A stretch of DNA of 64,000 bases, from positions 115,409 through 179,408 of the forward strand of contig NZ_JBLBVK010000056.1 of NCBI RefSeq assembly GCF_047314965.1. The letters are read 5' to 3'. Under the pieces are notes generated by a model. That model did no database searches. It was not told where the DNA came from and saw only the letters and a list, made by a program, of their open reading frames with translations. This document shows positions 17,354 to 24,707 of the stretch, piece by piece. Both the position numbers and the translations under genes were made by a program. Position 1 is the first letter of the stretch. The number at the start of each line of letters is the position of its first letter. The stretch is from JAVJUV01 sp047314965. GTDB lineage: Bacteria > Pseudomonadota > Alphaproteobacteria > Rhodobacterales > Rhodobacteraceae.

Positions 17354-18064
17354 ATGACCATCCATATCGGCGCCGATCCCGGCGATATCGCGGAAACCGT
17401 TCTGATGCCGGGCGATCCCTATCGCGCGAGATGGGCAGCGGAGACGTTTCTCGACGGTGCCCGGCTTGTGAACGAGGTGCGCGGGATGCTGGGTTTCACG
17501 GGGACGTGGAAGGGGCACCGCGTGACGATTCAGGGCTCGGGCATGGGGATGCCGTCCCTGTCGATCTACGCCAATGAGTTGATAAAAGACTATGGATGCC
17601 AGACACTTATACGCATCGGATCCTGCGGGGGCATGCAGGACGAGGTGAAGGTGCGCGACGTGATCCTGGCCATGACCGCCTCGACCATCTCGACCCCTTC
17701 GAGCGGCATCTTCCGCGAACTGAACTTCGCCCCTTCAGCGGACTGGGGACTTCTGAATTCGGCGGCCGACGCGGCCCTTCGCAAGGGCGTTCCGGTTCAT
17801 GTCGGCGGCATCTATTCCTCGGACGTCTTTTACGACGAACGTCCTGATCTCAATGAACAAATGACGCGCCATGGAATCCTTGGCGTCGAGATGGAAGCCG
17901 CGGAACTCTATATCCTCGCCGCCCGTTACAGGCGCCGGGCGCTGGCGGTTCTGACGGTTTCGGACCACCTGATCACGCACGAAGCCCTGCCCTCGGACCA
18001 GCGGGAAAAGAGCTTCGGCGACATGGTCGAGATCGCGCTGGAAGCGGCATTCGCCCCGGGCTGA
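17354..18064 (+). CDS. deoD: Purine-nucleoside phosphorylase (DeoD type)
   Basis: This 236-aa hexameric-type PNP phosphorolyses purine nucleosides. Diagnostic segments are VLMPGDPYRA at the N-terminus (phosphate/ribose site), IRIGSCGGMQDEVKVRDVILA near residues 83-103, and GVEMEAAELYILAA near 176 with the ribose-binding Met-Glu. The Asp of the TVSDHL motif near residue 200 is the purine-contacting acid. It begins 39 bases after ecm and may be cotranscribed. The BMP importer in this window could supply its substrates, an inference only. Confidence 0.95.
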   Translation: MTIHIGADPGDIAETVLMPGDPYRARWAAETFLDGARLVNEVRGMLGFTGTWKGHRVTIQGSGMGMPSLSIYANELIKDYGCQTLIRIGSCGGMQDEVKVRDVILAMTASTISTPSSGIFRELNFAPSADWGLLNSAADAALRKGVPVHVGGIYSSDVFYDERPDLNEQMTRHGILGVEMEAAELYILAARYRRRALAVLTVSDHLITHEALPSDQREKSFGDMVEIALEAAFAPG

Positions 18065-18071
18065 TCACACG

Positions 18072-18109
18072 GTCGGCAATGCGTATGCAAAGCGTCGGCA
18101 AAACGTATG
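18072..18109. repeat. Two direct repeats of GTCGGCAA-NN-CGTATG
   Basis: GTCGGCAA occurs at 18072 and 18094 and CGTATG at 18082 and 18104, so a 16-base pattern repeats with a 22-bp period in the short convergent gap after deoD. No coding role is apparent. It could be a protein-binding array or a fragment of a dispersed element. Confidence 0.45.
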
Positions 18110-18131
18110 GCATTCGTTTGCTTGCAACGGG

Positions 18132-18392
18132 TTAGCGTTTATGGCCGCCACCTCTCTTGCGACCGGTCAGGTACCGCCACGCCGGCCGGGCATCAAGCGC
18201 TGCCACGGCGAAGCCAACCGGGATCATCCAGAACCCCAGTATTGGCAGAAATCCCACAACGCCGCCCGCCATCAGGACCAGTCCGATTGGCAGACGAAAG
18301 CCGGGCGGCACGTACTTCCGTGTCTTGTGGCGAACGTGGGCGGTCGTCTTGATCAGTCTCTTCTTGACTTCGGGCGGCATCGGGTCTGGCAT
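18132..18392 (-). CDS. Small integral membrane protein
   Basis: This 86-aa protein has a basic N-terminus (VKKRLIKTTAHVRHKTRKY), two closely spaced hydrophobic stretches separated by a Gly turn (LPIGLVLMAGGVVGFLPILGFWMIPVGFAVAAL) and a basic Arg/Lys tail. It looks like the small PGPGW-type transmembrane proteins common in Rhodobacteraceae. Codon usage is typical of neighbouring genes. Function is unknown. Confidence 0.7.
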   Translation of the reverse strand: MPDPMPPEVKKRLIKTTAHVRHKTRKYVPPGFRLPIGLVLMAGGVVGFLPILGFWMIPVGFAVAALDARPAWRYLTGRKRGGGHKR

Positions 18393-18444
18393 CCTTCCTT
18401 CTGTCTATATCGTGTCTCGCCAGCCTTCCCACAACGGGGTCTCC

Positions 18445-18921
18445 ATGGATGATATTCGGGTTCAGCACGGCGCCGCCGAGTTCACGGACTGGGAGGCGCT
18501 TCACCGGCTCCTGACACGTGCCTTCGCCGGCATGGAAGGACGGATCGATCCTCCCTCGTCGCTGCACCGGATGGACCCACATTTGCTGCGGGAAAAGGCG
18601 GCGCACGAAAGCCTTGTAGTGGCGTACCGGGCGGGACGGCTGGTCGGATGCGGGTTCGGCGCGAAGGAGAGCGACATGCTTTATCTGTCCAAACTCGCGG
18701 TCGACCCTGACCTTCACCGCAGGGGTATCTTGCGGCGCATGGTTATGCTGTTCGAAGAGGAGGCGCGACGGCGCGCGCTTGCCGGGCTGGTTCTCCAGAC
18801 ACGGGTCGAACTGACCGAGAACCATGCCACGTTCCGCGCGCTTGGCTTCGAGATATCCGCTGAGACCGCTCATCCGGGCTATGACCGCCCGACGAGCTAT
18901 ACATTCCGCAAGATGATCTGA
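18445..18921 (+). CDS. GNAT-family N-acetyltransferase
   Basis: This 158-aa protein has the GNAT core: LYLSKLAVDPDLHRRGILRRMVMLFEEEARRR (about residues 76-107) gives the beta4 strand and the pyrophosphate loop, although the usual Q/RxxGxG/A reads HRRGIL. ENHATFRALGFE is the closing motif. The ATG at 18445 is preferred because the frame upstream overlaps the antisense small membrane gene and has no homology-like content. Acceptor substrate is unknown. It converges on creD across a strong hairpin. Confidence 0.8.
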   Translation: MDDIRVQHGAAEFTDWEALHRLLTRAFAGMEGRIDPPSSLHRMDPHLLREKAAHESLVVAYRAGRLVGCGFGAKESDMLYLSKLAVDPDLHRRGILRRMVMLFEEEARRRALAGLVLQTRVELTENHATFRALGFEISAETAHPGYDRPTSYTFRKMI

Positions 18922-18928
18922 ACCGGAT

Positions 18929-18961
18929 GCACCCGCCCGGAGGGAAAGGCCGGGCGGGTGC
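18929..18961. terminator. Bidirectional hairpin between the GNAT gene and creD
   Basis: Perfect 12-bp GC-rich arms GCACCCGCCCGG and CCGGGCGGGTGC flank a 9-nt purine loop. It lies in the 48-bp gap between two convergent genes, so it can terminate or protect both transcripts. There is no T-tract. Confidence 0.7.
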
Positions 18962-18969
18962 GGGACGTG

Positions 18970-20391
18970 TCAGGCGCTGGGCTCTGACACAGGGGGAACG
19001 GATGGCCTGCGGAAGAAAGACCAGTTCCTGCCGGTCCGCTCGGGCCCTTGCCATGTCTCGTTCCGCGTCAGCCACATGGTGAGCGCAAGGGCGACGAAAG
19101 CCAGCGTGGAACCCGCCAGAAGGGCATAGTCGGCGCTGCGAAGGATCAGGAACAGAACACCATAGACGGCAATCAGAACGCCGCTCAGCAACCATGTCTG
19201 TCGCCCGAGTTTCAGAGCCGTCGCGCCGAAGACGGTCAGAAGGCCGATCGTCGCGGCCGACGCGACCAGATAGGCCGCGCCGAAGCCGATCTGTTCGGCA
19301 TAGGCGACCATCAGCAGGACAAACACTGATTGAGCCAGACCCACCATCAGGTACTGGACAGGATGCGCCGGACGTTCGCTGGCGCGCTCCAGCATCAGGA
19401 TCGTGAGGAAGGTCAATGAGATGAAGAGGACGCCATAGCGGGCCGACCGCCACGCCTTCTGATAGAAATCGTTGGGCGTGATGAACCGCACCCCCATGCT
19501 GGCCTGCTCCCGTGCTGTCATGTCCGGATAGCTCCGCGACATTTGCGGCAGCGACCGGGCAAGGTGCGGGACGATCCATGTCGCCTGGAACCCCGCCTCG
19601 GATACCGAGGAATCGTCCGGCAGAAACGCACCGTAGAAGCTGGGATCGGGCCAGTCGCTGTTCAGCGTAAACCGGGTGGTGCGACCCGTGGCGGCGGCGG
19701 CAAGCGTCTGCGCGCCGTTGATGCCCAGTCGCAGGGAGTACCCGGTAATGTCACGCGGATCGCCGACCCTGGCCGTGATGCCGGTCTGCTCCTCTCTGCC
19801 CGAGGAAATGGGTTCCAGCCTCAGCATCCGTCCGTCAGCCTGAAGCACGGCCTCGCCGCGCAGTGCCTTGTTGCTGGACAGAAAGACCCGCAGACTGGCG
19901 TCCTCCCAATGCGCCTCTTCCTTGCCGGTCAGCAATTCCTCGGCCTCGGAAAGATCGAAGTCGAAGGTCATGTCGATATCGGCGGTATACACCGGCACCT
20001 CGAACAGCCCGCGATAGCGCGTCTGGGTCTCGGTCGTCATGGCAAGGTCAAAGGTCTCGGCGTAGAGATAGATGGGGTTGCGGTCTTCGGTGACCGTCTC
20101 TTCGTAATGCTCGTAGATCGCGTTGCCCTTGTCGTCGCGCAGGGTCAGGCCGGTCAGTGCATCGACGGCTTCGCGGCGGCGGTCATAGGTGACCTCCTCG
20201 GTGACGGGGATGGTCAGAAGCGGTCCGCTGAACAACTGTGCCCCGCCCCATTCGGCGGACAGCGTGGCAACGGTTTCGCGGCTGTAGTCGGCGCGGTCCT
20301 GCACCACACCGCTTACAAGGCTCAAAGGCAGGGACATCAGGAGCGCGAGAGCGCCGACCATGATGAACCGAAGACCGGCGGATCGTGACAT
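18970..20391 (-). CDS. creD: CreD family inner-membrane protein
   Basis: This 473-aa protein has an N-terminal transmembrane helix (MVGALALLMSLPLSLVSGVV), a large periplasmic domain starting with the CreD signature GGAQLFSGPLLTIPV, and a C-terminal block of five or six membrane helices from about residue 310. CreD family proteins are linked to envelope integrity and, in gammaproteobacteria, to CreBC control; no creBC genes are seen here. It stands alone. The gene symbol reflects family membership only. Confidence 0.85.
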   Translation of the reverse strand: MSRSAGLRFIMVGALALLMSLPLSLVSGVVQDRADYSRETVATLSAEWGGAQLFSGPLLTIPVTEEVTYDRRREAVDALTGLTLRDDKGNAIYEHYEETVTEDRNPIYLYAETFDLAMTTETQTRYRGLFEVPVYTADIDMTFDFDLSEAEELLTGKEEAHWEDASLRVFLSSNKALRGEAVLQADGRMLRLEPISSGREEQTGITARVGDPRDITGYSLRLGINGAQTLAAAATGRTTRFTLNSDWPDPSFYGAFLPDDSSVSEAGFQATWIVPHLARSLPQMSRSYPDMTAREQASMGVRFITPNDFYQKAWRSARYGVLFISLTFLTILMLERASERPAHPVQYLMVGLAQSVFVLLMVAYAEQIGFGAAYLVASAATIGLLTVFGATALKLGRQTWLLSGVLIAVYGVLFLILRSADYALLAGSTLAFVALALTMWLTRNETWQGPERTGRNWSFFRRPSVPPVSEPSA

Positions 20392-20511
20392 GGAAATTCC
20401 TTTGCATTCTGTGTGCTACCGACTTCGACACCTGGCAGCACAAGGCCGCAGAATGCATCGCGCGTCCGTGAAGTGCTTGGGGACGAGGCGTGCAGGCAGC
20501 TCAGGAAGCTC

Positions 20512-20703
20512 TCAGGATTTGCGCAGACAATCCTTGGGGGTGCCGCCGCCGGTGGTAGTCCGCGCGCCGCAGGTCGCACAGACCCAGTCTCCCGCCGCCC
20601 GGTCCTGACGCCATCGGCAATCGCGCGTCAGCGTGGTGAATCGCCAGCGCCACCAGCCATAGGCAAGGACGCCAAGCAGAAGAATGACAAGGAGCGGAGC
20701 CAT
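20512..20703 (-). CDS. Small membrane-anchored CxxC protein
   Basis: This 63-aa protein has an N-terminal hydrophobic helix (APLLVILLLGVLAYGWW) followed by a basic cytoplasmic tail with CRWRQDRAAGDWVCATCGA, where three cysteines could make a small metal-binding knuckle, and a last Cys in PKDCLRK. Similar short proteins occur in related bacteria by my recollection. It follows the BNR gene by six bases on the same strand and probably shares its transcript. Confidence 0.7.
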   Translation of the reverse strand: MAPLLVILLLGVLAYGWWRWRFTTLTRDCRWRQDRAAGDWVCATCGARTTTGGGTPKDCLRKS

Positions 20704-20709
20704 GCGGGC

Positions 20710-21858
20710 TTAATGCCGCTCCAGCACCTCGACGGCAAGCACCGTGGGCAGGTGGCGCGCGATCTCTACCCATGTCTCGCCTTCGTCGGTCGAGGCAAAG
20801 ACCGAACCCGAATTCGTGCCGAAATAGATGCCTGCCGGGTCCGCGCTGTCTCCCGCCATGGCCTGGCGCAGAACCGTGAAGAAGCAGTTCTCCTGCGGCA
20901 GGCCGGCCCGCTTGGCCTGCCAGCTTGTACCTCCGTCGCTGGATTTCCACACCGCCGCCGCCGCGTCCGGTGGGTAACGGCCTGCCATGTCGCTGTTCAG
21001 CGGCAGTGTCCAGATCGTGTCCGCATCGCGGGGATGGACCCGGATCGGGAAACCGAAGGTCGAGGGCAGACCCTCGGTGATGTCGTCCCAGCTGCGACCG
21101 CCGTCGGACGAACGCCAGACGCCGTGATGGTTCTGCTGGTAAAGGATGTCGGCTCCGCCCGGTGCGCGCATCATGTTGTGTACGCAATGCCCTGTCTCGC
21201 CGTTGCGCGGCGCGGCGGGATGGTGATGGTGTCCGCAGGCCTCGGCATTGGACAGCCGGTTGCGCCGCTCCCAGGTTTCGCCGCCGTCCTCGGTGGCAAA
21301 GACGCCTGCGGCCGAGATACCGGCCCACATCTTTTTCGGGTCTTTCGGATCGCTGACCAGCGTGTGCAGCACAAGGCCCGCCGCGCCGCCGTTCCAGCTG
21401 TCACGGGTCGGGTGGCTGGTCAGACCCCCAACCTGTTCGAAGGTTCGGCCACCGTCGGTACTCTTCAGGAGATTCGCCTGCTTGGTGCCCGCGTAGAGCG
21501 CGCCGTGGGCGAAGTGCAGCGACCAGACCTGCGGGAAGGCATCGGCGAAAGGCGGGTTACCGGGTTCCCAGCCGATCATTTCGGCGAACTCCGGATCGTT
21601 CGCGGCCCAGTCGTCCATCTGCCCCTTTGTCAGCTTGGAAAGCTCCCACGTCGCGCCGCCATCCTCGGAGCGCCACACCCCGGCGCCCGACCAGTCTCCT
21701 CCCCCGCCAGCCCAGATCGTCCCGGTCGCCGGATCTCCGACCGCATGGTTGATCGGCCAGAGATCGCAATGCGGGCCCGTGGTTGTCCACGACATGCGAT
21801 CGTCGGAGGACAGGACGAAAAGGCCCTTTGTGGTGCCGATCAGAATGGAAACGGACAT
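20710..21858 (-). CDS. BNR/Asp-box beta-propeller protein (sialidase-like fold)
   Basis: This 382-aa protein is built of repeated Asp-box motifs SxDxGxxW/F: SEDGGATW, STDGGRTF, TEDGGETW, SSDGGRSW, SSDGGTSW and STDEGETW. Six copies indicate a six-bladed propeller like the exo-alpha-sialidase/VPS10 group. There is no obvious signal peptide and the sialidase Arg triad is not evident, so glycosidase activity is doubtful. A His-rich CGHHHHPA stretch and HCVHNMM may bind metal. Its real substrate or partner is unknown. Confidence 0.8.
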   Translation of the reverse strand: MSVSILIGTTKGLFVLSSDDRMSWTTTGPHCDLWPINHAVGDPATGTIWAGGGGDWSGAGVWRSEDGGATWELSKLTKGQMDDWAANDPEFAEMIGWEPGNPPFADAFPQVWSLHFAHGALYAGTKQANLLKSTDGGRTFEQVGGLTSHPTRDSWNGGAAGLVLHTLVSDPKDPKKMWAGISAAGVFATEDGGETWERRNRLSNAEACGHHHHPAAPRNGETGHCVHNMMRAPGGADILYQQNHHGVWRSSDGGRSWDDITEGLPSTFGFPIRVHPRDADTIWTLPLNSDMAGRYPPDAAAAVWKSSDGGTSWQAKRAGLPQENCFFTVLRQAMAGDSADPAGIYFGTNSGSVFASTDEGETWVEIARHLPTVLAVEVLERH

Positions 21859-21939
21859 GGCGCGACCCCGCTGATTAGGCGACAGCCTACCACAGACCAG
21901 CGAGTCGCGCAGGAAATCTGCTGACAGCGCGGACCGACT

Positions 21940-22719
21940 TTAGACGATCCGTTCGACCATCATCTTCTTGATCTCGGCAATCGCCTTCGCCGGGTTCAGT
22001 CCCTTGGGGCAGGTCTTGGCGCAGTTCATGATGGTATGGCAGCGATAGAGCTTGAACGGATCTTCAAGCTCATCCAGACGCTCGCCGGTCGCCTCGTCGC
22101 GTGAATCGATGATCCAGCGATAGGCGTGCAACAGCGCGGCCGGTCCAAGGTAGCGATCACCGTTCCACCAGTAGGACGGACAGGAAGTGGAGCAGGACGC
22201 GCACATCACGCATTCATAGAGACCATCCAGCTTCTTGCGGTCTTCGATCGACTGCTTCCATTCCTTGGCGGGCCGGTTCGTCTTTGTTTCCAGCCACGGC
22301 ATGATCGAGGCGTGCTGTGCGTAGAAATGCGTCAGGTCGGGGATCAGATCCTTGATCACCGGCATATGCGGCAGGGGATAGATCTTGATGTCGCCCTTGA
22401 TCTCGTCGGTTCCGTAGATGCACGCCAGCGTGTTGATCCCGTCGATGTTCATCGCGCAGGAACCGCAGATCCCCTCGCGGCAGGAGCGGCGGAAGGTCAG
22501 TGTCGGGTCGATCTCGTTCTTGATCTTGATGAGCACGTCCAGAACCATCGGACCGCAGGTGTCCATGTCTACGAAATAGGTGTCGACACGGGGGTTTTCG
22601 CCATCGTCCGGGCTCCAGCGGTAGATCTGAACCTTACGCGTGTTGGTCGCGCCCGCGGGCTTGGGCCAGGTCTTGCCCGTGCGGATCGTCGAGTTCTTGG
22701 GAAGGGTGAACTGAACCAT
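21940..22719 (-). CDS. sdhB: Succinate dehydrogenase iron-sulfur subunit
   Basis: This 259-aa subunit of complex II carries the three Fe-S clusters. The [2Fe-2S] site is CREGICGSC with a later Cys in ACIYGTDE; the [4Fe-4S]/[3Fe-4S] sites are CVMCASCSTSCP and CHTIMNCAKTCPKG. It passes electrons from SdhA FADH2 to the membrane subunits and ubiquinone. It is separated from sdhA by five small overlapping genes, which is unusual compared with sdhCDAB in many bacteria. It is the last gene in the operon. Confidence 0.97.
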   Translation of the reverse strand: MVQFTLPKNSTIRTGKTWPKPAGATNTRKVQIYRWSPDDGENPRVDTYFVDMDTCGPMVLDVLIKIKNEIDPTLTFRRSCREGICGSCAMNIDGINTLACIYGTDEIKGDIKIYPLPHMPVIKDLIPDLTHFYAQHASIMPWLETKTNRPAKEWKQSIEDRKKLDGLYECVMCASCSTSCPSYWWNGDRYLGPAALLHAYRWIIDSRDEATGERLDELEDPFKLYRCHTIMNCAKTCPKGLNPAKAIAEIKKMMVERIV

Positions 22720-22731
22720 GGTTCTCTCCTT

Positions 22732-23064
22732 TCAGAGCCGCGTCAGAAGGGCGGGCAGCCCTTCGCGAGCAAGGCATTCAATGGTTGCGGGGCGCGAGAC
22801 GACATCGGAGACGATCTCGACCGTGTTGGCAGTGGGCCCCGTGACCGCATCGGCGGCCAGGGCAAGAAGTTCGCTCGACGATGCGTTGTCGATCACGCAA
22901 TCGGTGGCGGGCTCCAGAGGAATGCCGGGGAAGCGCTGTTCGAGAACCGGGCGGACAGCCGTACGCGCGGCGTCGCGCGTCAACTCGTCCTGCATCTGCG
23001 GCGTGCATGCGGCCAACATGGCAACGAGCATTGATGCGGCAACGATGCGAAGCGTCAACTTCAT
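22732..23064 (-). CDS. Small lipoprotein in the sdh operon, paralog C
   Basis: This 110-aa protein has a lipoprotein signal (AASMLVAMLAAC). The mature part contains RPVLEQRFPGIPLEPATDCVI and DNASSSELLAL, then TIECL near the C-terminus. It matches the neighbour at 24118 in the xFPGx and CxxxNAxxxxL pattern, so the two are paralogs; both keep two Cys after the lipobox that could form a disulfide. It starts 4 bp inside the preceding methyltransferase gene (ATGA) and ends 12 bases before sdhB. Function is unknown. Confidence 0.78.
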   Translation of the reverse strand: MKLTLRIVAASMLVAMLAACTPQMQDELTRDAARTAVRPVLEQRFPGIPLEPATDCVIDNASSSELLALAADAVTGPTANTVEIVSDVVSRPATIECLAREGLPALLTRL

Positions 23065-23846
23065 GCCAACCCCACTTTCTGCAGCAATCGTTGTACGGGA
23101 CCGGCGACGCGCATACGGCGCTCATAGGCCCGCATCTTCGCTTCGACCACGGCCGTCCCGTCAGACAAGGCGCCATCCCCAGAGAAGATGATCGTAGGCG
23201 TTCTGTTGAAGACCTCGACCGGCACATAGCCCAACGGCTGTATCAGCGACAGGAAGGAGCTGTACTCGTCCAACGAGGCGAGTTCGGCGGCGATCAGGGG
23301 CTTGTCGCGCTCCAGCATCCGAAGCGCGCCTCGAATGACCTGGTCCTGGAAACCCTCGACATCGATCTTGATCACTTTGACCGACTGGTCGAGATCGGCG
23401 CACAGAGCATCCAGCGTCGTCGCGGGCACCGTTGCCCCCGAGCCTTCACCGACCTTGTACATCCCGTGGTTCCCTGGGCTGTCCAACGTCATCACGACTT
23501 CGCCCTCGTGGTCGTCCAGCGCTTTCCGAACAACCTCGACGGTGCCTCCCAGACCGTTCAGGTCTATCACGCGTTCGAGAATCCGGAAATTCCGCTCCAC
23601 CGGTTCGACGGCCAGCGTGCGCAGGCCCATGACGCCTGCGAAAAACAGCGTATGATTGCCGATGTTCGCACCGCAATCGACGGCCACCCCCGGCGCAGAG
23701 ACCTTGCCCGCAAGGTAACGGAGCAAACCGTCCTCGTAGAAAGTGCCCCCCGACTTGATCTTGCCGTGCACATGGTCTCGATCCTGCGGCTCGGGAAACA
23801 CGAACCGACGATCGTCGAACGCGATCTGGAACGTGCCGGATGTCAT
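23061..23846 (-). CDS. FkbM-family methyltransferase
   Basis: This 261-aa SAM-dependent methyltransferase has the motif I VDCGANIGNHTLFFAGV near residue 52, the acidic motif VEPVERNFRIL, and KVIKIDVEGFQDQVIRGA, which marks the FkbM family. These enzymes O-methylate diverse small molecules, glycans or lipids. The ATG was chosen by its 4-bp overlap (ATGA) with the lipoprotein gene upstream; a much longer frame exists but is not supported. It is translationally locked between small lipoprotein genes inside sdh. Substrate is unknown. Confidence 0.85.
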   Translation of the reverse strand: MTSGTFQIAFDDRRFVFPEPQDRDHVHGKIKSGGTFYEDGLLRYLAGKVSAPGVAVDCGANIGNHTLFFAGVMGLRTLAVEPVERNFRILERVIDLNGLGGTVEVVRKALDDHEGEVVMTLDSPGNHGMYKVGEGSGATVPATTLDALCADLDQSVKVIKIDVEGFQDQVIRGALRMLERDKPLIAAELASLDEYSSFLSLIQPLGYVPVEVFNRTPTIIFSGDGALSDGTAVVEAKMRAYERRMRVAGPVQRLLQKVGLA

Positions 23847-24121
23847 TCCAGCACCAGCGGCCGCACCGGCCCCTGCCCCGTCTTCTGGCGCACGCAGGTC
23901 TCGTAGACTTCGTAGGGATCGCGCCCTTGCAGATAGTCGGAGGTAATGCCGATCTCGAAGCTGCCCCGGGCATCGCCATCGGAGGTGATTCCAATGCCGA
24001 TCTCGCCGGTCGGGCCTGTCGCCGCGCGCGCCCGCTCCTCGCAAATCCGGGCGGCCCTCTCCGGGGACATGGGTCCGCAGGCCGCTGCAAGAAGAAAAAG
24101 GACGGGCGCAAGCCGTTTCAT
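23843..24121 (-). CDS. Small lipoprotein in the sdh operon, distinct type
   Basis: This 92-aa protein has a lipobox signal (APVLFLLAAAC-GP) and a mature sequence of charged and Gly-rich text (MSPERAARICEERARAATGP, GRDPYEVYETCVRQKTG). It does not share the FPG/CxxxNA pattern of the other three lipoproteins. An internal near-repeat (IGIGITSDGD and FEIGITSDYL) suggests a beta-hairpin duplication. It overlaps both flanking genes by four bases. No function can be assigned. Confidence 0.75.
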   Translation of the reverse strand: MKRLAPVLFLLAAACGPMSPERAARICEERARAATGPTGEIGIGITSDGDARGSFEIGITSDYLQGRDPYEVYETCVRQKTGQGPVRPLVLE

Positions 24122-24414
24122 GAGGGCAACTCGATATTGCTGTTGCGCACACAGGTGACAGTCTCGGGCTTTGACAGAATGGCCGCCGTCGCTTCCTCGG
24201 CCAGCTTTCCGCCAAGAGACAGCGCCGCAAGCTGGTCCTCGGTGGCGTTTTTGCGGACGCAACTCGCCAGGCCTTCGACATCGACGCCCGGAAATTCCTG
24301 GGCGACCACCTGGCGGGCTTCACTTTCGGCCGCCTGACTGGTCGGATCCGCGGTCCCGCCCGCGGCACATGCCGCGAGGACACCGCAGGACAGTAATGCC
24401 AAAGCCCGTCTCAT
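24118..24414 (-). CDS. Small lipoprotein in the sdh operon, paralog B
   Basis: This 98-aa protein has an N-terminal lipoprotein signal (LALLSCGVLAAC). The mature part holds ARQVVAQEFPGVDVEG, then SCVRKNATEDQLAAL and TVTCVRNSN, which match paralogs A and C in the CV/IxxNA(S/T)xxxL and xTxxC positions. Two conserved Cys remain after the lipobox. It overlaps the next gene by four bases (ATGA). The lipoprotein may sit in the inner or outer membrane; there is no Asp at +2. Confidence 0.78.
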   Translation of the reverse strand: MRRALALLSCGVLAACAAGGTADPTSQAAESEARQVVAQEFPGVDVEGLASCVRKNATEDQLAALSLGGKLAEEATAAILSKPETVTCVRNSNIELPS

Positions 24415-24707
24415 ATATAGATCACCACGTTGTTGACACTGAAGCAGCGCGCCGTCCCTTCGCGGTTCAGAACCTGTTGCAGAACCGCTGGCGCCGCCGC
24501 GCTTTCGCTTTGGATGATCGCCCATTCCTCCTCCGAGGCGTTTGCGCGGATACAGGCCAGCGCCACAGGATTGTCGATGCGCGATTCAAGCGCCGCGTCC
24601 CGGGCCGCCGAGTTCTGCTGTCCGATCCGTGCCGTGCGGTCGCTGGCGATGTCGCTGCCGCAGGCGGCGACGACAAGCAATGCGGGCAGAAGACTGACGC
24701 GATTCAT
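24411..24707 (-). CDS. Small lipoprotein in the sdh operon, paralog A
   Basis: This 98-aa protein has a lipobox-type signal (LLPALLVVAAC-GS). Residues ALACIRANASEEEWAII and later GTARCFSVNN align with paralogs B and C, sharing the two mature-part cysteines and the NAS motif. The ATG overlaps the sdhA stop by one base (TGATG), so it is translated by coupling to sdhA. A TTG three bases upstream is an alternative start. Function is unknown; the constant location suggests a link to complex II or respiration. Confidence 0.78.
   Translation of the reverse strand: MNRVSLLPALLVVAACGSDIASDRTARIGQQNSAARDAALESRIDNPVALACIRANASEEEWAIIQSESAAAPAVLQQVLNREGTARCFSVNNVVIYI

Noticed and set aside
20413..21924. 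503-codon frame opposite the BNR gene
   Set aside because: The minus-strand protein has six clear Asp boxes; the plus frame has no recognisable motif.
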